From: Clostridia bacterium
Lineage (GTDB): Bacteria > Bacillota > Clostridia > Oscillospirales > Acutalibacteraceae
Assembly: GCA_017615405.1 (NCBI GenBank)
Contig: JAGAAE010000168.1
Coordinates: forward strand, 1 to 8,231
Reading direction: 5' to 3'
Length of the DNA: 8,231 bases
The notes under the pieces were generated by a model. That model had not been told where the DNA came from, ran no database searches, and saw only the letters and a list, made by a program, of their open reading frames with translations. The translations under genes and the position numbers were made by a program. The first letter of the stretch is position 1. The number at the start of each line of letters is the position of its first letter. Positions 1 to 5,794 of this stretch are shown one piece after another.

Positions 1-1026
1 GTCGACGGTGGAGAACTTTTTCTTCGAGTGTGCGGATCTTTTGCCTTTTTCCGATTCTTTGTTGCGCTCAAACGTCACGAAAATGACCGGATCGGCAGGA
101 CTTGACAAAACCTTCGCAAAACCGGCTCCGACACAGGTTTTTCCTTCGTTGTCGGAGGTGGAGACAAAACCGATGGTGTGATAGTCGCCGTCGTTAAGGG
201 TCGCGAGGGTGCGGTTTTTAAGTGTTCGCATGGCTTCGGTAAAGCTTTTGCTGCGGATGACCGTTTTGAATTTTTCGTGTTCCTTGACGTTTTTGCCCTT
301 GATAAGGGGTATTTCGCAAAGATAATTCTGGTTAAGAACGAACCGGACGTCACTCTTCGAGCAGATTGTCTTACGGCGAGCGACATAGATACAGGTCAGA
401 ATCAAACCGAGAGCAAAGGTGCCTAAAAACGACATAAGTACCCAGGTCACGTATTCGTTTTTATTGTAAGGAGCGGTCGGAAGCTTTGCGGGTATTTTGA
501 CCTCTGCTCTGATATCGCCCAAAATGTTTTCGATGACCCTCGGATAATTCCTCAAAAGCGAATCGGCAATATTTTTCGCTTTTCTCGGCGAAGAACTTAT
601 AACGGTAAGTTCAAAATAGTTGGTCGCCGGAGAAGCGGTCGTTTTTATTTCGCCGTCTATCGATCCGCCGAGTTCGTTGCTGACTATGTCTCTGAGTATT
701 CCCGTTTGGAATATCTGGGGGAAGGATACGGCAAGCTGGCTTCCGAGACCTTCGGTGTTTTGATAATGATAGACATTCGTCCCGTCCGAGGTGCCGAAGG
801 GGGTCAGCGGCGTTGCAAGAAAGGTAACGGAACATTTATATTTAGGGGTGTAACTTAATTTGCTGTACGCAAACACACCCGACGCCATGAGTATTGAGCT
901 TATCAAAATCAGTGCAAAAAATCGTTTAAGGGCAACGCCGTAGTGACGCAAAAAGTTGAAAAAGTCAAACTCTTCGCGGCGTGCGGACATTTTGTTGGAC
1001 GATTTTTTAAATTGATCGTTTGCCAC
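1..1026 (-). CDS. Wzz/BY-kinase-like protein with degenerate ATPase domain (partial, C-terminus beyond window)
   Basis: Probable membrane regulator of polysaccharide chain length or export. The first 342 residues are present; the 3' end lies beyond the left edge. The start is GTG with an AGGAGAG ribosome binding site seven bases upstream; an in-frame ATG twelve codons later has no such site. Membrane segments are at about residues 31-53 and 194-216, enclosing an extracytoplasmic Wzz-type region. A cytoplasmic SFTEAMRTLKNR helix (261-272), typical just before BY-kinase domains, is followed by a Walker A-like STSDNEGKTC (289-298). The expected Walker A' motif (hydrophobic stretch, then D-x-D) reads VIFVTFER (314-321), so both aspartates are replaced (T and E). 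Walker B and any tyrosine tail lie outside the window. It is the fourth gene of the operon, 54 bases after an apparently intact paralogue. The fold assignment is fairly sure. That it is a pseudokinase partner of its neighbour is inference. Confidence 0.8.
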   Translation of the reverse strand, partial: MANDQFKKSSNKMSARREEFDFFNFLRHYGVALKRFFALILISSILMASGVFAYSKLSYTPKYKCSVTFLATPLTPFGTSDGTNVYHYQNTEGLGSQLAVSFPQIFQTGILRDIVSNELGGSIDGEIKTTASPATNYFELTVISSSPRKAKNIADSLLRNYPRVIENILGDIRAEVKIPAKLPTAPYNKNEYVTWVLMSFLGTFALGLILTCIYVARRKTICSKSDVRFVLNQNYLCEIPLIKGKNVKEHEKFKTVIRSKSFTEAMRTLKNRTLATLNDGDYHTIGFVSTSDNEGKTCVGAGFAKVLSSPADPVIFVTFERNKESEKGKRSAHSKKKFSTVD

Positions 1027-1080
1027 TTCTTTTCTCTCCTTTTGATAAATGATTCAAGCGGTCGTTCCGGTCAGGTACCG

Positions 1081-2433
1081 TCATTCGAGCGACATCATCT
1101 TGTGTTTAAGGCTTTGTTTAAACATACCCACCTTGTTGAAGACGCAGCCTAAGATCTTGTCGCTGCCGATGTTGTCGATCGTGTCGCTGATGGCGGCAAC
1201 CTCGGTGTAGTCTTGCGCTATGACCAGCAAGACGGTAGACGCGATCCCGGAGATCATTTCGGAATCCGAAACGAGACCGCAGGGCGCCGAGTCCAGTATT
1301 ACAAAGTCATACGTATCTTCAAGGGTGGCGATGAGGTTCTTAAAGGCGTCGCTTCGCAGATATTCGAGAGAGTTTTTATAACTCTTTGAATTCGCGTAGA
1401 CGTAAACGCCGCTTTCCTTGTCGTGTTGAACGACGTCGTCAAGCGGGATATCGCCGCGGATATACCGAACGAGGTTATGCTCGCTGGACGATGAAACGTC
1501 CTTGAACCTTTTATGAATGGCGGGGCGTTTGAAGTCGATATCGACGAGCGCGACCTTGTTGCCTTCGGCTGCCAGAGCGCAGGCAAGGTTGGAGGAAACT
1601 GTCGTTTTGCCTTCGTTTTCAAAAACGCTTGTAACGAGGATCGAGCGGATGTCGCCCGTTCTTTTAAGGCTTTCAAGCTTGATCGCCATTTCACTGAAAC
1701 TGTGATTGAAAAGATAACTTGTCGTGTGTCCCGAGAACATAAAATAGGGAGAGGGATTTTTCTTTGAGGGCTTTTCCTTGTAAACGATGCCGAAGGTCTC
1801 GCTTCCGAGGAGGTTCTCGATATCGGTCTCGTTTTTGATGGTGTTTCTGTAATACGAGAAAACAACGATCAGAAGTATTGCAAAAGCGCCCGAAAGGACG
1901 GCATATTCAATTTCAAGGATAAGGTCGGTAAAACGGTGTGCGTTGAGGGGGCTTATGTTAGGGCTTTTGACGAGGTCAAAGGTAAGTCCCGGGAAACATT
2001 CTTCGGTCAGTTCGTTTTGATTTTCCCAGATCCTCAGAAGCTCTTCATAAGACTTTTTCGGATCCTTCGAGGTGCAGGAGACCCGTATGAAGTTGGTGTC
2101 CTTATAATATTCCGAATAAACCGACGACGAAAACGATTTTCCGGTCTTTTCGGTAATGATATCAAGAAGGGTCGGACTTGACATTACTTCGCTGACGTTG
2201 TCTGCAAGGGCGATGGACCTTGCGGTGTTCTGAAGGGTCGCGGTCGCTCCGCCCGACGTGGTGTTTATCGCGATGACCATGGAACTCGTATATGCTTTCG
2301 GCTCAAAATAGGTGCAGTATACCCGCGATCCGGAAAAGCCGACCCAGATCGCAAGCAGGATGAATATTATGTTTCTTTTAAGGTCGTTTACGGTGGTGTA
2401 GAGGTTAAAATAAATAAGTCTCAGTTCTCTCAT
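1081..2433 (-). CDS. Fused Wzz-type chain-length protein / BY-kinase (CpsC-CpsD type)
   Basis: A 450-residue bacterial tyrosine kinase of the capsule/exopolysaccharide type, expected to autophosphorylate and control polymer length and export at the membrane. Residues about 21-40 and 177-195 are membrane segments flanking an extracytoplasmic Wzz-type domain. The cytoplasmic ATPase follows, with Walker A TSVFENEGKTT (268-278), Walker A' VALVDIDFKRP (294-304, D298 and D300) and Walker B FVILDSAP (377-384, D381). Adaptor and kinase are one chain, whereas many Firmicutes encode them separately. The last 20 residues contain no tyrosine, so the usual C-terminal tyrosine cluster is absent. I chose the ATG at 2433, which sits five bases after AGGTGA and one base after the upstream gene's stop. 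A GTG at 2442 would add three residues but has a weaker site. The upstream genes are the Ig-like protein and the CpsB-type phosphatase. Family assignment is strong; tyrosine kinase activity is inferred. Confidence 0.9.
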   Translation of the reverse strand: MRELRLIYFNLYTTVNDLKRNIIFILLAIWVGFSGSRVYCTYFEPKAYTSSMVIAINTTSGGATATLQNTARSIALADNVSEVMSSPTLLDIITEKTGKSFSSSVYSEYYKDTNFIRVSCTSKDPKKSYEELLRIWENQNELTEECFPGLTFDLVKSPNISPLNAHRFTDLILEIEYAVLSGAFAILLIVVFSYYRNTIKNETDIENLLGSETFGIVYKEKPSKKNPSPYFMFSGHTTSYLFNHSFSEMAIKLESLKRTGDIRSILVTSVFENEGKTTVSSNLACALAAEGNKVALVDIDFKRPAIHKRFKDVSSSSEHNLVRYIRGDIPLDDVVQHDKESGVYVYANSKSYKNSLEYLRSDAFKNLIATLEDTYDFVILDSAPCGLVSDSEMISGIASTVLLVIAQDYTEVAAISDTIDNIGSDKILGCVFNKVGMFKQSLKHKMMSLE

Positions 2434-2434
2434 A

Positions 2435-3229
2435 TCAGTCACCTACCACTACTACGATCCTGTTGAATGCCGTCGGATTGTCTTCGTTGCCGACAACGTA
2501 TTTGACTTCGTAACAACCCTCGGTGTTCATATCAAGACCGTCTTCTATGATGTGTATCTCATTGGTTGCGACCGTCGAGGTCTTGACGTAGGAATAAAAA
2601 TCCGGTTTTTGCTGACCCTTTGAAAGGTAAACGATATGATCGGTCAGCTCTATGGTCTGGGAAAACGGGGTGGGGAATACGTAGAGATTGAAATTTATGC
2701 TTGTCGTCGTTCCGTAATAGTTGCTGACCTTGACGACGGCGGGATAAACGCCCGTCATACGGCGATTGAACTTGTCAACGATGAGCTTGACGCGGTCGGA
2801 AAGATCCCCGCTGAACTGATCTTCGGCGGAAAACTGCGTGGTGTTCTTGGCGTCGTCGCTCGTGAAGTAGACGCAGGGGGTCAGCATTTTGATCCTCGGT
2901 CCGACGTAGTCGGTATAGATTATCTCCCTCGAGATCTTGGCGATGTTGTTGTCGCTGTCGATGGCAACGAAGGTGACCCTCGATTTGTTATCGTTCAAAA
3001 AGTATTGCTTTTCAACGGTGACGTCGGTTATCTTGCCGTCCTGAGGGTCATACGCCGAAACGTATTTTAAAAGCTCGTTTTCGTCATCGCCGCACTTGAC
3101 CTCAAAAAAGTCCTTTTCACAGGTTATCTGCGGTCCGACGTCGATATCGGATTTTGCGATGTAAAGGACGACCCTTAAAAGGGTTACCGCCACCGCCAGA
3201 AATGCAACGATCCATCTGAAATATCTCAT
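2435..3229 (-). CDS. Membrane-anchored protein with tandem Ig-like domains
   Basis: A 264-residue protein of unknown function, probably exposed outside the membrane. Residues 6-25 form one hydrophobic segment after a short basic N-terminus, with no clear cleavage site, so it is probably a signal anchor. The rest is beta-rich and divides into about three similar units (roughly 31-107, 109-190 and 191-264). The first contains AYDPQDGKIT (59-68), resembling the D-x-x-DG-x-(I/L)-T signature of bacterial Ig-like domains of the DUF5011/Cry22Aa-like type. The second has GPRI (110-113) and a related SGDLSD motif. No catalytic motif is visible. It starts 9 bases after the phosphatase stop with only a weak ribosome binding site, and ends one base before the BY-kinase start, suggesting translational coupling. 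Its place in the operon suggests an extracytoplasmic partner of the Wzz proteins or of the growing polymer (inference). Confidence 0.75.
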   Translation of the reverse strand: MRYFRWIVAFLAVAVTLLRVVLYIAKSDIDVGPQITCEKDFFEVKCGDDENELLKYVSAYDPQDGKITDVTVEKQYFLNDNKSRVTFVAIDSDNNIAKISREIIYTDYVGPRIKMLTPCVYFTSDDAKNTTQFSAEDQFSGDLSDRVKLIVDKFNRRMTGVYPAVVKVSNYYGTTTSINFNLYVFPTPFSQTIELTDHIVYLSKGQQKPDFYSYVKTSTVATNEIHIIEDGLDMNTEGCYEVKYVVGNEDNPTAFNRIVVVVGD

Positions 3230-3238
3230 TTTCCGACA

Positions 3239-3970
3239 TTACCACCTTGTAATGATTTTTTGCCCCGAAATTATCGCTTCGGGATTATCGAAGAACAACT
3301 CTTCGGCATAGGTTTTTGAAAAACCGGCGTTTCCGTACAGCCACATATAAGCGCCCCTGATATCGGGCGAGCGGAAAGAAGTGTCGTGGGCGTCGCTTGC
3401 GACCGCGGCGACGTATCTGTTGTCAAGCATCCACGCCGCGAAATCAAACGCACGCTCGCCGTGCATTCCCGCAAGGCTGGTCGTGTTCACCTGGAAGAGG
3501 GCGCCCATCGAAAGAAACTTTTCGACGTAGTATTCGTCACGCCTTAAAAAAGAGTACCTTTCAGGGTGGGCGATTATGGGAATATATCCGGCTTTGGTTA
3601 TGATATCGACGGCGAAAAGGACCCGGTCGATATCGTCGTGAAAGTCAAATTCGACCAAAAGATAATCGGTGCCGTTGATCGTAAAGAAGTTTTTCATCGG
3701 GAGCTCTCTTAAAAACAGGTCGCTGCAAAAGACCTCGCTTCCGAGCAGGATCTCGACGTCTATTCCCGCCGCACGGGCTTTAAGTCCCTCGAAGATATCG
3801 AAAACGCGATCTTTGTCAACGTGACCGATCCGCGGATTGTAGAAATGAGGGGTACAAACCATTCTTTTGGTTCCTTTTGATCTCGCGATGCGCAACATAT
3901 CGAGCGACTCCATATAAGTCGCCGCACCGTCGTCTGTTTTGGGTAAAACGTGGCTGTGGATATCTGTCAT
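3239..3970 (-). CDS. cpsB: CpsB/CapC-family phosphotyrosine-protein phosphatase (PHP domain)
   Basis: A 243-residue metal-dependent protein-tyrosine phosphatase of the PHP superfamily, which removes phosphate from BY-kinases in Gram-positive polysaccharide operons. Motifs run in the family order: DIHSHVLP with DD (3-14, H5 and H7), CTPHF (39-43), LGSEVF (76-81), IIAHPERY (132-139) and ASDAHD (191-196). These supply the histidines, aspartates and glutamate that bind the metal cluster. Length matches the usual 240-255 residues, and there is no signal peptide, so it is cytoplasmic. The ATG follows GAGG at seven bases. It is the first gene of the operon, about 39 bases downstream of the predicted transcript start, and precedes the Ig-like protein and two BY-kinase-type proteins, its likely substrates. 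All recognised ligand motifs look intact. Family assignment is near certain; the exact substrate is inferred from context. Confidence 0.95.
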   Translation of the reverse strand: MTDIHSHVLPKTDDGAATYMESLDMLRIARSKGTKRMVCTPHFYNPRIGHVDKDRVFDIFEGLKARAAGIDVEILLGSEVFCSDLFLRELPMKNFFTINGTDYLLVEFDFHDDIDRVLFAVDIITKAGYIPIIAHPERYSFLRRDEYYVEKFLSMGALFQVNTTSLAGMHGERAFDFAAWMLDNRYVAAVASDAHDTSFRSPDIRGAYMWLYGNAGFSKTYAEELFFDNPEAIISGQKIITRW

Positions 3971-4015
3971 AAGGTTACCTCATACGGGTTGATAGGTCAC
4001 AAAATCGCAATGTAA

Positions 4016-4044
4016 ATTATAACATACAAATTATATAAATGCAA
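4016..4044 (-). promoter_or_regulatory. Sigma-A-type promoter of the polysaccharide regulatory operon
   Basis: On the minus strand a -35-like TTGCAT (4039-4044) is separated by exactly 17 bases from a perfect -10 TATAAT (4016-4021). Transcription would begin near 4009, leaving a leader of about 39 bases before the phosphatase ATG. The -35 matches only the TTG half of the consensus, so the -10 element carries most of the support. The site lies in the AT-rich gap after the terminator of the upstream glycosidase gene, as expected for an independent operon. Confidence 0.75.
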
Positions 4045-4098
4045 GACCTTAAATGAGTCTTCCGTTATATGCCTGAAAATCCAACGTTTTCCATTGTG

Positions 4099-4143
4099 AA
4101 AAAATGAAAAACGAGACCCGAAACAAACGCTTCGGATCTCGTT
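4099..4143 (-). terminator. Intrinsic terminator of the glycosidase gene
   Basis: Arms 4110-4122 and 4131-4143 form a 13-bp stem around an eight-base loop. In minus-strand RNA the only imperfection is one G-U pair. The stem is followed on the minus strand by a T-rich tract broken by a single CA (4099-4110). It begins about 13 bases after the stop codon of the glycosidase gene, so it ends that transcript and separates it from the polysaccharide operon promoter. Confidence 0.92.
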
Positions 4144-4155
4144 AAAATTATAGGT

Positions 4156-5388
4156 TTATCGGTTTTCGGCAAGTATCTTTTTTGCTTCGATATAGGCGCC
4201 GGCGGTCCATCCCATCATAGCCGGCATATCGCCGCCGCTGTTGGTCTTTTCCGCCTTGACGTCCAACCCGCCGGTCGCGACGTTGTATTTTTCCCAAAGA
4301 TTGCCGGTCTTTTCATAGTTCTCGTCGACGAGTTTTACGTATTTTCCGGCAACCCGCTTGGCGTCGTCAACGAACCCGTAGTTGAGCAACGCCCTGCAAA
4401 CGACGGTAAAAAGGGGCGCCCAGCCGTTCGGATATTGCCATTGGAAACAGTATTTTCCTTCGCCGTAATCCTTTTCGGTCGCCGCGATGCCGTAGTCGGT
4501 CTCAATGCGGAAAAGATTATCTTTAAGGGCTTTTGCCTGCCCGTCGGTCGCCATCCCCACCATAGCAACATAGTAGCTCGCGCAGGAGAATTTGTCGCTG
4601 ATGACGTTGTTTTTGAGATCGTAATCATAGAAAATGCCGTCATTGAGCATATATTTTTCCATAAGCGATTTGCGCTTTGCGGCGCGTTCGTTCCATTTCA
4701 CTTTTTCGTCAATACCAAGAACGTCGGCAAATTTCGCCATATTTTTTTCGAAGGCGAAAAGAAGCGCGTTAAGTTCGACCTCGCAGAAATCCTCGATGCG
4801 GAATTCAAACCGCGGGGAAATATCCCATCCGCTTTCGCACGTCGCACCGTAATGACGGGAAAGTTGTTGGTCGGATACGCCCTCGGGGCGCGTGCCGACA
4901 CGGCGCAGAAAGCCCTCAAACATCTTGACTTCCTCGGATATTTCGGGAGTTCCCGTGTATTGGTTAAGCCCTGTCGGGGTCATCCGTTTTGTCATCCAGA
5001 AGTCGTATTCTTTCAGCAGTACGCCGTAGGCTTTTCTGAGCCATTCCGCGTCCTTGTTTGCCGAAAAAATATCATCGACCATCATCGACAGGAACGGCGG
5101 CTGTGAGTTTTTAAGATAATAGGTCCTGTTGCCGTTCGGAACAAAGCCGTAGGTATCGACGAGGTAAAACATATTTTCAACGTTGTTTTTCGCCTGATCG
5201 ACAAGTCCTTTTATTATCAGTCCGCGGTTGAGAAAATAGGTGTCCCAATAATACATTTCCTGGAACGTACCGCCGGTACAGGGGACGTTGTAAGGAAGGG
5301 GCAGACCGATCAGAGTCCCGTTGCTTTCGGTGTTTAAGCGGACGGTTTTCGGCAGGCTTTCGTCAATGTGCTTTTCGACTGTATTCAT
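4156..5388 (-). CDS. Trehalase-like glycoside hydrolase (GH37 type)
   Basis: A 410-residue cytoplasmic (alpha/alpha)6-barrel glycosidase related to alpha,alpha-trehalase, which splits trehalose into two glucoses. Family landmarks in order are GGTFQEMYYWDTYF (39-52, trehalase signature 1), GFVPNGNRTYYL followed by NSQPPFLS (81-101), ESGWDISPRF (185-194, D189 in the place of the catalytic acid), QWQYPNGWAPL (317-327, signature 2) and WEKYNV (365-370, E366 in the likely place of the catalytic base). The glycine-rich GGGGGEYPLQ loop of classical trehalases is reduced to SGGDMPAM (384-391). The protein is about 100-150 residues shorter than typical bacterial trehalases and has no signal peptide. 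The ATG follows AGGAGA at seven bases. It has its own promoter and terminator, and no transporter or kinase gene adjoins it. GH37-type fold is well supported; trehalose as substrate is less certain. Confidence 0.85.
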   Translation of the reverse strand: MNTVEKHIDESLPKTVRLNTESNGTLIGLPLPYNVPCTGGTFQEMYYWDTYFLNRGLIIKGLVDQAKNNVENMFYLVDTYGFVPNGNRTYYLKNSQPPFLSMMVDDIFSANKDAEWLRKAYGVLLKEYDFWMTKRMTPTGLNQYTGTPEISEEVKMFEGFLRRVGTRPEGVSDQQLSRHYGATCESGWDISPRFEFRIEDFCEVELNALLFAFEKNMAKFADVLGIDEKVKWNERAAKRKSLMEKYMLNDGIFYDYDLKNNVISDKFSCASYYVAMVGMATDGQAKALKDNLFRIETDYGIAATEKDYGEGKYCFQWQYPNGWAPLFTVVCRALLNYGFVDDAKRVAGKYVKLVDENYEKTGNLWEKYNVATGGLDVKAEKTNSGGDMPAMMGWTAGAYIEAKKILAENR

Positions 5389-5415
5389 AACGGCATCTCC
5401 TTTTTCTTACGACGT

Positions 5416-5444
5416 ATTTTACCATTTGCGGCGGTAATTGTCAA
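5416..5444 (-). promoter_or_regulatory. Sigma-A-type promoter of the glycosidase gene
   Basis: The minus strand carries a perfect -35 TTGACA (5439-5444) and a -10 TAAAAT (5416-5421) separated by 17 bases. Transcription would start around 5409, about 20 bases before the ATG at 5388. It lies back to back with the plus-strand promoter at 5464-5492; the two -35 hexamers are 19 bases apart. Confidence 0.85.
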
Positions 5445-5463
5445 ACATATTTGCAAAAAAAGG

Positions 5464-5492
5464 TTGACAAAGCGGGGCGCAGGTGTTATTAT
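5464..5492 (+). promoter_or_regulatory. Sigma-A-type promoter of the T-box-controlled operon
   Basis: A perfect -35 TTGACA (5464-5469), a 17-base spacer and a -10 TATTAT (5487-5492) place the transcript start near 5499. The first T-box helix begins at about 5517, so the RNA starts almost directly with the sensor. This gives a leader of roughly 295 bases before the ATG at 5795. Confidence 0.87.
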
Positions 5493-5511
5493 GAGGTGTA
5501 TTCAAAAATGC

Positions 5512-5780
5512 GATGAAGATATTAAGCTTTGTCCGTTCACGTTCAAGAGAGCCGATGGTTGGTGAAAATCGGTGCGGCAGCGGTAAAGCGGTCTCGTATC
5601 TGAGCAGGAAGCCGGAAGTGAGTATGGCTTTTCGGGAGAGCCCGTAACAGCTCGGGGGCTTGTTGGAGTCCTTTAAGCGGTTGTCACAATGTGCAACAAT
5701 GTGGGTGGTACCGTGGTTAATTTTTGTTAATCATCCCGCAAGAAGTCCCAAGGGGATTTTTTGCGGGTTTTTATTTTTTT
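5512..5780 (+). promoter_or_regulatory. T-box riboswitch, probably leucine-specific (CUC specifier)
   Basis: A leader RNA that binds uncharged tRNA and then allows read-through into the downstream gene. The Stem I base pairs AGATAT (5517-5522) with GTATCT (5596-5601). Above the specifier loop, GCTTTG and CCGT (5526-5535) pair with GCGGTAAAGC. The AG-bulge sequence AAGAGAG (5545-5551) precedes the apical stem GCCGAT/ATCGGT (5551-5556, 5568-5573) with a GGTTGG-containing loop. The 3' side of the specifier loop reads GGTCTCG; CTC (5593-5595) followed by a purine gives leucine. The shifted reading TCT would give serine but is followed by C. The antiterminator has UGGUACC (5706-5712) bulging from GTGGG/CCCGC (5701-5705, 5735-5739) and an eight-pair upper helix (5713-5720, 5727-5734). 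The bulge UGGU pairs with an ACCA tRNA end, fitting discriminator A73 as in tRNA-Leu. The downstream gene is LeuA-like, which supports leucine. Confidence 0.9.
5735..5780 (+). terminator. T-box-regulated intrinsic terminator
   Basis: CCCGCAA (5735-5741) pairs with TTGCGGG (5761-5767), with an inner TCCC/GGGA helix (5746-5749, 5753-5756), and is followed by a T-rich run to 5780. The segment 5735-5739 is also the 3' strand of the antiterminator, so the two structures exclude each other. It ends just before the ribosome binding site GGAGG at 5782-5786. Confidence 0.92.
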
Positions 5781-5794
5781 CGGAGGTAAAATTT

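Noticed and set aside
1027..1080. Possible terminator or internal promoter between the two BY-kinase-type genes.
   Set aside because: Only a short weak inverted repeat without a T-run is visible, and no convincing -35/-10 pair; the gap is best read as an ordinary intra-operon spacer with a ribosome binding site.
2636..3070. A 144-codon plus-strand open frame opposite the Ig-like gene.
   Set aside because: The minus strand has a signal anchor, Ig-like motifs and tight operon coupling; the antisense frame has no supporting signals.
4435..5106. A 223-codon open frame on the plus strand opposite the glycosidase gene.
   Set aside because: The opposite strand has full-length homology to GH37 with a ribosome binding site, promoter and terminator. 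The plus-strand frame shows no recognisable domain and arises from codon bias.
5500..5700. Possible cobalamin riboswitch, suggested by stretches such as GCCGGAAGTGAG in the leader.
   Set aside because: The AG-bulge sequence, apical loop, specifier loop and UGGUACC antiterminator bulge all belong to a T-box, and the leader ends in a T-box terminator. I see no complete B12 box.
5660..5794. N-terminal extension of the LeuA-like protein from a TTG at 5660.
   Set aside because: It would translate the T-box and terminator and has no ribosome binding site. The ATG at 5795 has GGAGGT at ideal spacing.
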